Of a stretch of 64,000 nt of DNA, positions 29,520 through 37,189 are shown in pieces. The notes beneath the pieces are model-generated. The model was not told where the DNA came from and ran no database searches. It saw nothing but the letters and a program-made list of their open reading frames with translations. Both the position numbers and the translations under genes were made by a program. Where the stretch lies: positions 1 through 64,000 of the forward strand of contig CANJJE010000009.1 of assembly GCA_947474755.1 (NCBI GenBank), written 5' to 3'. This DNA is from Burkholderiales bacterium. Lineage in GTDB: Bacteria; Pseudomonadota; Gammaproteobacteria; Burkholderiales; Burkholderiaceae_C. Each line of letters opens with the position of its first letter. Positions within the stretch are counted from its first letter, which is position 1.

Positions 29520-30461
29520 CTATCCGATCGAAATGACGGACCGCGCGCCGTCGCGCCGTCCGATGATGTTCAGCAGGTTGCCGAGCGCAGCGTCGTCGGG
29601 GTCGACAGCGCTGGCCTCGCCCCGAAAGCGCAGCCCTGCCATTCCCCAGGTGCCGTTGCCAGTCAGCAGCAATGCACCTTCCATCGTGGACAGCGTGATC
29701 GTGGCCGTGCCTGCCGGCAGGCCGCTGCGCTGTGCCTCTGGCGGCCCTTCCCGGACCGAGAGCCGATAGCTGCCCAGTGTCTGCAGTGTGGACAAACGGG
29801 ACGACGCATGCAGCAACTCGATATCGAGTCCGCCCCTCAGGCGCCAGCGGCCCTGCGCTGACTCGATCGTCAGGCCGGAAGACAGCAGTTGCGTGGTGCC
29901 GCCGAGGCGCAAGGTGTTCCAGGGTGTGCCCAGACCCGCCAGCCAGGCGCTGGGCCACTGCCCGACCCAGTCGGCAGGCGGTTTGAGCGTCACGGTGTAG
30001 CCACCGAAGCCTGGAGCCCAGACGATGGCCACGTCACCGTGCAGACAGCAAGCCTGTCTGAGCACGGTCTCCAGCGCCAGGCCGCGCGGACGCACCGTCC
30101 AGGTCAGCCGTCCCGGCAGGGCGGCCGCGTCGCGGCTGCCTGGCCCTCCGGTCAGCACCAGCACCGCACTCCCCGACCAGACACTGCCGCGCGCATCGGA
30201 CAGCAACAGCCGCTGCTCGGTCGCCGCGGAGATCGCCTCGGCCAGCCAGCTGGCCGGCGCAAAGCAGACCAGCGCGACCAGCGCGCCGCTGATGGCGCCG
30301 GCCCAACCCCAACGCACGCCGCCCGCGCGGGCCCGGCCCCAGGCCGCTTCAGCGAGGGTCGATTCCGACCACCGCGAGGCGGCCAGGCTGTTTTGAAATG
30401 GTGCGCGACGACCGTCCCGCCACCCCGTCAGGCCCAGCCGACTCGCTGAAAAGCGTTTCAT
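29520..30461 (-). CDS. gspN: Type II secretion protein GspN
   Basis: A 313-residue protein with one N-terminal membrane segment (~48-75) after a basic stretch, followed by a periplasmic beta-rich domain. SDARGSVWSGSAVL is the characteristic GspN block. GspN is an accessory component and absent from many systems. Its ATG at 30461 overlaps the gspM TGA (ATGA), fixing the start; the frame continues upstream inside gspM only by chance. Confidence 0.88.
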   Translation of the reverse strand: MKRFSASRLGLTGWRDGRRAPFQNSLAASRWSESTLAEAAWGRARAGGVRWGWAGAISGALVALVCFAPASWLAEAISAATEQRLLLSDARGSVWSGSAVLVLTGGPGSRDAAALPGRLTWTVRPRGLALETVLRQACCLHGDVAIVWAPGFGGYTVTLKPPADWVGQWPSAWLAGLGTPWNTLRLGGTTQLLSSGLTIESAQGRWRLRGGLDIELLHASSRLSTLQTLGSYRLSVREGPPEAQRSGLPAGTATITLSTMEGALLLTGNGTWGMAGLRFRGEASAVDPDDAALGNLLNIIGRRDGARSVISIG

Positions 30462-31009
30462 CGGCTGCCGTCCAGACTCAACACCAGCGTGCCGGTGTAA
30501 CCCTGTGCGCCGCGGGTCAGCTGCACCTCGGTAGCGTGTGCGCGGGCCGCACTGCGCAGCTCGGCCAGCCATTCGCGCAACTCGTCGCCGGTCAAGCCAT
30601 TGACGGCAACTGTGGCGCGATCGCCTTGCAGTTGCAGCGTGGCACGTCCGGCGAATCGGGCTGTGGCTCCTTGCAATGCGGCGCTGGCCTGCGCACGTGC
30701 GACCGGTGCAATCGCACGCAGTTCGGCAGCCTCGGCAGCCAGCCGCTGTACCGCCTGGAGCTCGGCGCCTTGCCGGTCGATGCGGCCCGGCGCTTCGAGC
30801 AGCGTGCGCCAGGCCGGCTGGATCGCCGTGCTCCACAGCAGAAAGACGCCCATCACCAGGGCAGCAGCAGTCAGGGCGGCGCGTTCGCGCGCTGCCAGTG
30901 CAGTCCAGCGCTCCCGCAGCGAGTCGCGCGTTGCGATCCACGAGGCCGGTATCAGGCGACCGGCGCGGGTGTTCACTGTGGCGACCTGCGTGCCGGGCGG
31001 GCGATTCAT
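30458..31009 (-). CDS. gspM: Type II secretion inner-membrane protein GspM
   Basis: A 183-residue bitopic protein: a basic cytoplasmic N-terminus, a membrane segment near 45-62 after the typical RERAALTAAALVMG stretch, an Ala-rich coiled coil (~75-115) and a ferredoxin-like periplasmic domain. It partners GspL in the platform. ATG at 31009 overlaps the gspL stop (ATGA). Confidence 0.9.
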   Translation of the reverse strand: MNRPPGTQVATVNTRAGRLIPASWIATRDSLRERWTALAARERAALTAAALVMGVFLLWSTAIQPAWRTLLEAPGRIDRQGAELQAVQRLAAEAAELRAIAPVARAQASAALQGATARFAGRATLQLQGDRATVAVNGLTGDELREWLAELRSAARAHATEVQLTRGAQGYTGTLVLSLDGSR

Positions 31010-32280
31010 GGCGTCATTCCCGCTGGCGCACGGCTCAGGCTGATGCGGCCTTCGCTGGCTTCTACCTGCCAGCCAGCCGGCTGCAACTGACTGCGGAAAC
31101 GGGCAATCTCGGCGTCGCCCCAGCCAGTGGCGGCCAGCGTGAGTCGGCCCGATTCGTAGTGCAGGTTGTCCACCGGTGGCTGGTCGTCCGGCCAGGCGGC
31201 AGCGGCAGCCAGCAGCATCGTCTCGAAATCGATCGCCGAGGAACGCCCGGCTGCCACGCGCAGTGCATCCACTTCGCGTTGCATCTGCAGAGGAGCGTCC
31301 AGCACCGCGCTGACCTGCGGGAAGGTGGTCTGCAGCAGTGCGACCATCGTCTGCCGTTGTGAGCTCAGTTCCGAGCGCAGGTGCCAGGCCCAGGCGTTCA
31401 GGCCGATCACCTGCACTGCCAGCAAGGCCAGCAGGCCATAGCGCACCGGCCGCCAGCCCGGGCTCAGCCAGCGGCGCCAGGCATCGCGTGCCGCCCGGGT
31501 GCCGCGGTGGCGGGCAACCAGGTCGAACTGGCGCAGATTCCACAGCGTGCGCGTGGCTTGCAGCGCGCATTCGGCTGCCGACACCACCCTCACCGGCGAG
31601 CCCAGCCAGCGCTCCGCGGCGGTTGCCACTTCAGGTGTCGCCGTCCAGCGGGCATCGGGCGGCAAATCGGCAGGCAGCAGCGCACGCGCGAGTCCGCCGT
31701 GCAACCGCAGCGTTGCCACACCATCGGCATGCGACCAGGTCAGCGCCACATCCTGAGGCGTACTTCTGCTGCCATCTGCCGCGACACCGCCGCCAGCTTG
31801 GCTGAAGTGACCCCTCGGTGGCGTGTCGGGCCAGGCGGCTGGCACGACACGGTCGACGAAAACCCGATGTCGCTCCAGAGTGGCCAGCTCTGCGCGAAGC
31901 CAGGCGCGATTGATCGCTGCGACCCAGGTCGCAAGGCCTGCGACCGCGCCCGGTGCGAGCGCAAGGTGAGTGGCGTCGGCATCGTCGAGCAGGGCCTCTT
32001 CCAGCACGCCGACGAGTGCAGCGCGCAGTCGTGAAGATGGTGCCTTGGGCAGGGTGATGCGGTGCCAGGCGACATCGCCTTCGCTGACCACCGCGATCAC
32101 GCTGTCGGCCTTGGGCAGCAGCGCTGCTGCGCAACGGCCCTGGCTTTGCAGCGTGAAGCCGTCGCTGCTCAGCCAGTAGTCGATGTCGTCATCGGTCGCC
32201 GATGTGCCAGCCACCGTCACGTCGGCATGGCGGCTGCGCAGTCGGGGACGCGGCGACAGTGAGATGACGAGGATGAGCAT
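31006..32280 (-). CDS. gspL: Type II secretion inner-membrane protein GspL
   Basis: A 424-residue protein. Residues ~1-270 form the actin-like cytoplasmic domain that binds GspE, a single membrane segment (~283-303, RYGLLALLAVQVIGLNAWAW) follows, and the C-terminus is a periplasmic ferredoxin-like domain. The ATG at 32280 is preceded by 140 bases without coding sequence after gspK, the only real gap in the gsp operon, which otherwise uses overlapping start and stop codons from gspJ to gspN. Confidence 0.92.
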   Translation of the reverse strand: MLILVISLSPRPRLRSRHADVTVAGTSATDDDIDYWLSSDGFTLQSQGRCAAALLPKADSVIAVVSEGDVAWHRITLPKAPSSRLRAALVGVLEEALLDDADATHLALAPGAVAGLATWVAAINRAWLRAELATLERHRVFVDRVVPAAWPDTPPRGHFSQAGGGVAADGSRSTPQDVALTWSHADGVATLRLHGGLARALLPADLPPDARWTATPEVATAAERWLGSPVRVVSAAECALQATRTLWNLRQFDLVARHRGTRAARDAWRRWLSPGWRPVRYGLLALLAVQVIGLNAWAWHLRSELSSQRQTMVALLQTTFPQVSAVLDAPLQMQREVDALRVAAGRSSAIDFETMLLAAAAAWPDDQPPVDNLHYESGRLTLAATGWGDAEIARFRSQLQPAGWQVEASEGRISLSRAPAGMTP

Positions 32281-32420
32281 GAAGCAAGCGCGCGGAAGCC
32301 CCCAGGGGCAGTCGCCGAGTTTAGTCGCGGGTCATGGCGGAAGCTGCCATCGCCGCGGCGAGCCCGGACGCTCCGTGTTTGTAGCCGATTGCTCGCTCGG
32401 GACTGCGCCGAAACAGCCGC
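32281..32420 (-). other. Non-coding gap inside the gsp operon (gspK-gspL)
   Basis: 140 bases between the gspK stop and the gspL start. I see no reading frame with coding character and no terminator with a T-run on the minus strand. It may hold an internal promoter for gspLMNDEF or a processing site. Confidence 0.4.
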
Positions 32421-33377
32421 TCATTGCGGTGCATCTCGCAGGTTGACCCGCTGCCGCTGCAGAGCCACCACGTTGGTCCCGCGCCGCTCTACCAGCGAGA
32501 GCTCCTCGAGCACCCTGTCGCCGAGGCGGATGCGACCGCGTACCTCGAAGAAGTTCGATCTCACATCGACCCGTGAGGCATCAAGCGCCAGCGATGGAGG
32601 AATCAGCGCCTGTGCTTCGGAAATCGCCTTGAACGGCGTGCGTTGACGGCTTTGCACCAGTCGCCCGGCGGCGCTCAGGTCCATTCCATCGACGCTGGCG
32701 GCGATCACCTCCCGCGAGGCAGTGTTCAGGTTGATCGGCGTGCGCACCGGCAGGATCACCACGAATGGCGCGATCCGGCGCAGAGTCTCGCGGTCCACGC
32801 CCAGCCAGCTCAGCTGGGCCACGGTACGAGGCAGCAAGGGAGGTGCCGCCGAGCGGTCTTTGCTGCCGGGTGGGCTGACCGCATCGCGCAGCCCAGCAGC
32901 CATTCGGTCAGCGATGTCGGGCGCCGCGCCGACCGCCTCGACCAGGCGCCTGGCTGCGGCCAGCTCTTCTGGCACGACCATTCCGTCGTCACGGACCAGG
33001 TTGCGCAGGTTGTAGCGCGCCTGTGCGTCGGTGATCTGGCCGGACAGGAAGGCCTCGGGGCCGTCGTCGGTGCTGGTCTTGTCGGCGGCGAGAAAGCTCG
33101 ACAGCCGTGCTTCGGCCAGCGGCGTGGCCCAGGGATCACTGAGCGTGGTGGCACCGCCGGACTTGGCGTCTTCTCGCAGGATCAGCCGCGCCCAGTCGAG
33201 CGCGCCGCAGAGGATCCACGCCGACTGGGTCCGTGCCCGCTCGGCGCTTTCGACCTGCACCGCGCGCCATTGCTGCCAGACCATCGCCGAGGCGAGGCTG
33301 CTGACCAGCACGACGATCAGCATGGCCGTGAGCAACGCGGCCCCACGCTGACGAAGACGGCTTCCAGACCGGCTCAT
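32421..33377 (-). CDS. gspK: Type II secretion minor pseudopilin GspK
   Basis: A 318-residue large minor pseudopilin that caps the tip with GspI and GspJ. The leader RQRG is followed by AALLTAMLIVVLVSSLA; cleavage comes after the Gly, and the usual Glu5 is absent, as is typical for GspK. The large alpha-helical GspK domain follows, with DAQARYNLRNLV and INLNTASREVI as landmarks. ATG at 33377 overlaps the gspJ stop (ATGA). Confidence 0.95.
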   Translation of the reverse strand: MSRSGSRLRQRGAALLTAMLIVVLVSSLASAMVWQQWRAVQVESAERARTQSAWILCGALDWARLILREDAKSGGATTLSDPWATPLAEARLSSFLAADKTSTDDGPEAFLSGQITDAQARYNLRNLVRDDGMVVPEELAAARRLVEAVGAAPDIADRMAAGLRDAVSPPGSKDRSAAPPLLPRTVAQLSWLGVDRETLRRIAPFVVILPVRTPINLNTASREVIAASVDGMDLSAAGRLVQSRQRTPFKAISEAQALIPPSLALDASRVDVRSNFFEVRGRIRLGDRVLEELSLVERRGTNVVALQRQRVNLRDAPQ

Positions 33378-34057
33378 GGCGGCTGTGGTCCGAAGGCGAC
33401 GTCGCGTGTCAGCACGCTGTCGGCGGTGAAAGTCAGCACCAGACGCAGGCCTGATGGCAGCACCGTGCGCACGGTGGGTGGGACGCCGCTCGCGCCGCCA
33501 GGGGGGGCTGCCACGTTGCCGCTGGATTGGCAATTGCTCCAGGCGTTGCCGCGGTAGCAGTACAGCTGCACCTGCGACACCCCGTCCAGCGTGCGCAGCA
33601 GCGCGGGATCATTGCTCTGCAGCAGTTGGCTGCGCAACCAGCTGTCCTGCAGTGCGGCGCTGCCGCTCACTGAGGGCCCGGCCCAGCGGATCCATTGCTT
33701 GCTGTCGGCATCGGTCTGCGCCGAGCCGGTAGCGGGCGTCAGCGACCAGGCGACCAGTTGCACGCCATCGTCGGTACGGCGAGTCAGTCGCAAGGTCTTG
33801 CCGTCATAGCTGAGCGCCGGCACCGCATCGGTGTTCTGCAGTGAGGCCAGGTCCTGCTCCCATTGCGCGAGCACCGTGCCCAGGCGCAGCGTCTGGTCCA
33901 GCCTCGCCTGGCTGGCGTCGCGGGTACGAACGATGCTGTCGATGCCCTGCCAGCCCATCACGGCCAGCGTCGCCATGATGCTCAGTGCGACCAGCACCTC
34001 GACCAGCGTGAAGCCGCGGTCGGCTGTCTGGCTTGGCGTACCGCGGCCCATGGTCAT
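33374..34057 (-). CDS. gspJ: Type II secretion minor pseudopilin GspJ
   Basis: A 227-residue minor pseudopilin with prepilin leader ADRG cut before FTLVEVLVALSIMA. The globular domain shows the typical WEQDLASLQNTD block. It forms the pseudopilus tip with GspI and GspK. The ATG at 34057 overlaps the gspI stop; a second in-frame ATG at 34051 is possible. Confidence 0.95.
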   Translation of the reverse strand: MTMGRGTPSQTADRGFTLVEVLVALSIMATLAVMGWQGIDSIVRTRDASQARLDQTLRLGTVLAQWEQDLASLQNTDAVPALSYDGKTLRLTRRTDDGVQLVAWSLTPATGSAQTDADSKQWIRWAGPSVSGSAALQDSWLRSQLLQSNDPALLRTLDGVSQVQLYCYRGNAWSNCQSSGNVAAPPGGASGVPPTVRTVLPSGLRLVLTFTADSVLTRDVAFGPQPP

Positions 34058-34470
34058 TGGTTCGGGAGGATGGCCGACAGCGTCAGCAGCGGCTCGCCGG
34101 CGTCATTGCTCATCCGCGTGTCGATGCGGCGGAAATTCGGGTTCGGTGTGGGGGCCACCGTCATCGTGCCGACGTAGGTATGGCCCAGCTGCTCGCAGCT
34201 GAAACTCGATTCGCCGACATCCGGAAACACCTTCGCCAGCTTCAGGCCCGTCAGCTGATTGTCCGCACACCATTGCGCCTCGCTGATCTCGGTGAGTCGC
34301 TGGGCGTTGTTCATCAGGGCGCCGGCTGCCTTGATCCCCGCGCCCAGCGCCACCGCGACGATGACCAGCGCGACCATGACCTCGATCAGCGTGAAGCCGC
34401 AGACCTCGCGTGACATGCGTGTGCCGGCACGTTCCTGACGGCAGGCCTTCGCCGCGCGGGAAGACTTCAC
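34054..34470 (-). CDS. gspI: Type II secretion minor pseudopilin GspI
   Basis: A 138-residue minor pseudopilin with FTLIEVMVALVIVAVALGA after a Gly cleavage site and the typical CADNQLTGLKL block. Two starts are plausible. GTG at 34470 overlaps the gspH TGA (GTGA) and gives a 25-residue leader. ATG at 34416 gives a 7-residue leader, which is the more usual size. I give the longer form because tight overlaps are the rule in this operon. Confidence 0.9.
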   Translation of the reverse strand: MKSSRAAKACRQERAGTRMSREVCGFTLIEVMVALVIVAVALGAGIKAAGALMNNAQRLTEISEAQWCADNQLTGLKLAKVFPDVGESSFSCEQLGHTYVGTMTVAPTPNPNFRRIDTRMSNDAGEPLLTLSAILPNQ

Positions 34471-34976
34471 CGCGACACCGATGGCGGTTCGTCGCCGGAC
34501 ACGACGAAAGGACCCAGGCCGTCAGTGGCCAGGGTCAGCCGACTGTCGTCGAGGCGCAGCGTGATGCGCTGCGCACCGATCAGCGGTTCCGGGCCCAGCA
34601 CGACATCTGGAGCGCCGATCACGCTCGCGGTGACCCCTGCCGAGAGCCAGCGTTGCGGCAGGCCGGCCGATGCCGGGAGTCCGACGAAGGTGAAGTCGGC
34701 GGAGGCGAGGCCCGCCTGCGAACGATCAGGGCTCATCGATCGGGGCAGCCAGTGCACGGCCAGCCCGGAGGCGCGGGCTTCGGCGCGGGCCGACTCGAAC
34801 AGCGCAGCGAGTCGCGCGCCTTCTTTCTCCAGCCGCGCGTCCGACGGGTCGCGCAACGCCAGACTCACGACTGCCGAGGCCAGCGCGATGATCGCCACCA
34901 CCACCATCAGCTCGATCAGCGTGAATCCCGAGGGGCGCCTCCTCGACCCGCGGTCCTCGGGGCTCTCGAGCGTCAC
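34467..34976 (-). CDS. gspH: Type II secretion minor pseudopilin GspH
   Basis: A 169-residue GspH/FimT-type pseudopilin: a basic leader (RGSRRRPSG), then FTLIELMVVVAIIALASAVV. It would link tip and shaft of the pseudopilus. The frame opens with an ATG inside gspG, but I prefer the GTG at 34976, 4 bases after the gspG stop, because it gives a leader of normal length without a long overlap. Confidence 0.9.
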   Translation of the reverse strand: MTLESPEDRGSRRRPSGFTLIELMVVVAIIALASAVVSLALRDPSDARLEKEGARLAALFESARAEARASGLAVHWLPRSMSPDRSQAGLASADFTFVGLPASAGLPQRWLSAGVTASVIGAPDVVLGPEPLIGAQRITLRLDDSRLTLATDGLGPFVVSGDEPPSVSR

Positions 34977-34980
34977 CGGC

Positions 34981-35472
34981 TCACTGCCACGAACCGATGT
35001 CAGCGTCGTTGCCTTCACCGCCAACCACGCCATCGGCGCCCAGGCTGTAGACGTCGATCTCGCCTTTGACGCCGGGGTTTGCGAATTGGTACGGCTGTCC
35101 CCAGGGGTCGTTGGGCAGCTTGTCGAGATAGGGCTTCCAGTTCGGCGCCATGGGGCCTGCGGTGGGCTTGGCGACCAGTGCTTTCAGGCCTTGTTCGGCG
35201 CTGGGAAAGCGCTGGTTGTCCAGCTTGTAGAGCTTCAGCGCCTGCATCAGGTTGTTCACGTCGGTGCGTGCGGCGGTGACGCGGGCGTCGTCGGCACGGT
35301 TGAGCACATTCGGCACGATCAGCGCGGCCAGCACACCGATGATGACCAGCACCACCATCAGTTCGATCAGCGTGAAGCCGGGAGTGTGCTGTCGCCGAAC
35401 GCGTCGCCAAACATGCATCGGCATGAGCGCCGGCGAGGCGTGTGAACGAGGCACGGAATCAGTCTTCGACAT
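34981..35472 (-). CDS. gspG: Type II secretion major pseudopilin GspG
   Basis: A 163-residue major pseudopilin. Cleavage after Gly in RRQHTPG precedes FTLIELMVVLVIIGVLAAL. The C-terminus keeps the calcium-binding and shaft motifs: PNDPWGQPYQF, SLGADGVVGGEG and NDADIGSW. The ATG at 35472 gives a long ~32-residue leader; ATGs nearer the cleavage site (about 35421 and 35415) are alternatives. First gene of the minus-strand gsp operon, divergent from gspC. Confidence 0.95.
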   Translation of the reverse strand: MSKTDSVPRSHASPALMPMHVWRRVRRQHTPGFTLIELMVVLVIIGVLAALIVPNVLNRADDARVTAARTDVNNLMQALKLYKLDNQRFPSAEQGLKALVAKPTAGPMAPNWKPYLDKLPNDPWGQPYQFANPGVKGEIDVYSLGADGVVGGEGNDADIGSWQ

Positions 35473-35530
35473 GTCGCCATCCTGGCCGCGGCCCGAGTGC
35501 GCGGCTGTCCCGGGCCATGATAATCGTCGC

Positions 35531-36103
35531 ATGTTGTCTCGTTCGGTTGCATTCCTCGTTTGGGCGCTGGTCGCAGCAACCTGTGTGTTCTGGGCCACCC
35601 GCCTGCTGGCGCGGCCGGCCGGCTCATCGGCGGTGGTGGTGGCACTGGGCCACGACACGACGGCGAATGCCGATGTGTCGAGGCTCCTCGGCGTCGCGCC
35701 ACAAGCCGACTCGGAGCCGGTCGAGGCCGCTCCAGAGATCAGCAGCCGCTTCCGCTTGACCGGGGTTGTCGCGCCGAAGCACGACAGCGAACAGGGCCTG
35801 GCGTTGATCTCAGTCGATGGCAATCCGCCGCGTGTCTACCGGGTCGGCGCGGCGATCGACGGCGACCTGTTGCTGCGCGAGGTCAGCCTGCGCACCGCCA
35901 CGGTGGCTTCTTCGCGCAACAGCAACCAAGGTGGCTCTTCGTTTGTGCTGGAACTTCCGCCGCTCACCTCTGCCGCGACAGGCGGGTTGCCACAAGGCGG
36001 GTTCATCATCCCGCAATTGGCGCCCCCCGCCACACCAGGCATGCCGGACCGAGATCCGGCAAGCGGCTTCGAGCCCCCCGCGGCAGGCCGGCCGCAGCGT
36101 TGA
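35531..36103 (+). CDS. gspC: Type II secretion inner-membrane protein GspC
   Basis: A 190-residue protein with one N-terminal membrane segment (~6-25) and the homology-region domain that contacts the secretin (FRLTGVVAPKHD, LALISVDGNPPRVYRVG, LREVSLRTATV). The C-terminus is a short Pro/Gly-rich tail, without the PDZ or coiled-coil domain of longer GspC proteins. No Shine-Dalgarno sequence precedes the ATG. GATAAT at 35519-35524 sits so close that transcription could begin at the start codon itself. Orientation opposite to the rest of the gsp genes is common in Burkholderiales. Confidence 0.9.
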   Translation: MLSRSVAFLVWALVAATCVFWATRLLARPAGSSAVVVALGHDTTANADVSRLLGVAPQADSEPVEAAPEISSRFRLTGVVAPKHDSEQGLALISVDGNPPRVYRVGAAIDGDLLLREVSLRTATVASSRNSNQGGSSFVLELPPLTSAATGGLPQGGFIIPQLAPPATPGMPDRDPASGFEPPAAGRPQR

Positions 36104-36127
36104 GCGGGCAGGTGACCTCTCAGGCGT

Positions 36128-37177
36128 TCAGATCATTGCCCCCGGCCGGCTCGGGCCAGGATCTTCGCCCTCGGCAAGTTCGGTGAGCGAGGCGGCTGCG
36201 CTGCGGATCAGTGGCCAAGCCAGTGTGGCACCAGTGCCGTCGGTGCTGTCCATGCCCAAGTCCAGCATCGCCGTCGCCTGGAACAGGCCCAATGCGCGGT
36301 CGAGTCCACGGTGGGCATGGCTGCGACAGAACACGCAGTAATCGACCAGCGTGGGCGCGATGTGCGAGCTCACGATCAATGCAGCGCAGGCTGCCAGACC
36401 ATCGATCATGATCAGGTGCCGCTTGCCGGCGGCCACCATCATCAGGCCCACCATCATCGCGATCTCGAAGCCGCCGAAGGCGGCCAGCACTTCGATCGGA
36501 TCGACCACGTTCTTGTGCCGGGCTTGCGAGCCTTGCAACACCACCATCATCCTGGCCAGATCAGCCGGCTTCATCGTCGGGCCCGACAGCAAGAAGTCAC
36601 GCACGGGCACATTGGCGAGCCGCGACAGCACCAGCGCCGAGGCCTGGGCCGAGCCGACGCCAACCCCTGCGCACACCACTGCATTGCCGGGCAGCGAATC
36701 GCCGATTTCCATCCCTGCGCGTATGGCCGCATGCGACTGCTCAAGCGACATCGCGGCGGTCAGCCGTGAATTGCGTGTGCCGTGGGCAATCTTGCGTGAC
36801 AGCAGCCGCGCATGCCGCGGCAATGTTTCGGCAACGCCCGCATCGACCACCGACAACTCCAGTCCCTGGATACGAGCGAACACCGACAGCGGCATCTGCG
36901 AGGTCAGCAGCGAGTGCACCAGCTGCGCCGTCGAGTGGCGCTCACTGGCGCCGATGCCATCAACGGCGATGCCATGGTCGGTTGCGAAGACGACGATCTG
37001 TGGTGAATGGAAACGCGGCTTCAGCGTGTTCTGGATCAAGCCCAGTCGAACCGCCAGCGGTTCCAGCTCGCCCAGTTCGCCCGTGGTCTGGCTGCGCAGC
37101 AGCAATTTTTCACGCAGGGCGACCTCGAGTTCAGCATTGCCAGTCGGCGAAATCAGGTTGTGGTAGCTGTTGGCCAT
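36128..37177 (-). CDS. Divergent CobT-family phosphoribosyltransferase-like protein
   Basis: A 349-residue member of the nicotinate-nucleotide:dimethylbenzimidazole phosphoribosyltransferase family (CobT), which activates the lower ligand of cobalamin. Overall landmarks fit: TGELGELEP at 32-40, ATDHGIAVDG at 65-74, DPIEVLAAFGGFEIA at 226-240, IDGLAACAA. Two conserved motifs differ: the usual GEMGIGNTT reads AGVGVGSAQ at 170-178, and LGEGxGA with the catalytic Glu reads STDGTGA at 311-317 (Asp313). It follows ilvA by 12 bases, and no other cobalamin gene is in view. It could have a changed substrate, so I leave the symbol blank. Confidence 0.8.
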   Translation of the reverse strand: MANSYHNLISPTGNAELEVALREKLLLRSQTTGELGELEPLAVRLGLIQNTLKPRFHSPQIVVFATDHGIAVDGIGASERHSTAQLVHSLLTSQMPLSVFARIQGLELSVVDAGVAETLPRHARLLSRKIAHGTRNSRLTAAMSLEQSHAAIRAGMEIGDSLPGNAVVCAGVGVGSAQASALVLSRLANVPVRDFLLSGPTMKPADLARMMVVLQGSQARHKNVVDPIEVLAAFGGFEIAMMVGLMMVAAGKRHLIMIDGLAACAALIVSSHIAPTLVDYCVFCRSHAHRGLDRALGLFQATAMLDLGMDSTDGTGATLAWPLIRSAAASLTELAEGEDPGPSRPGAMI

Positions 37178-37189
37178 CTTCTCGGCAAC

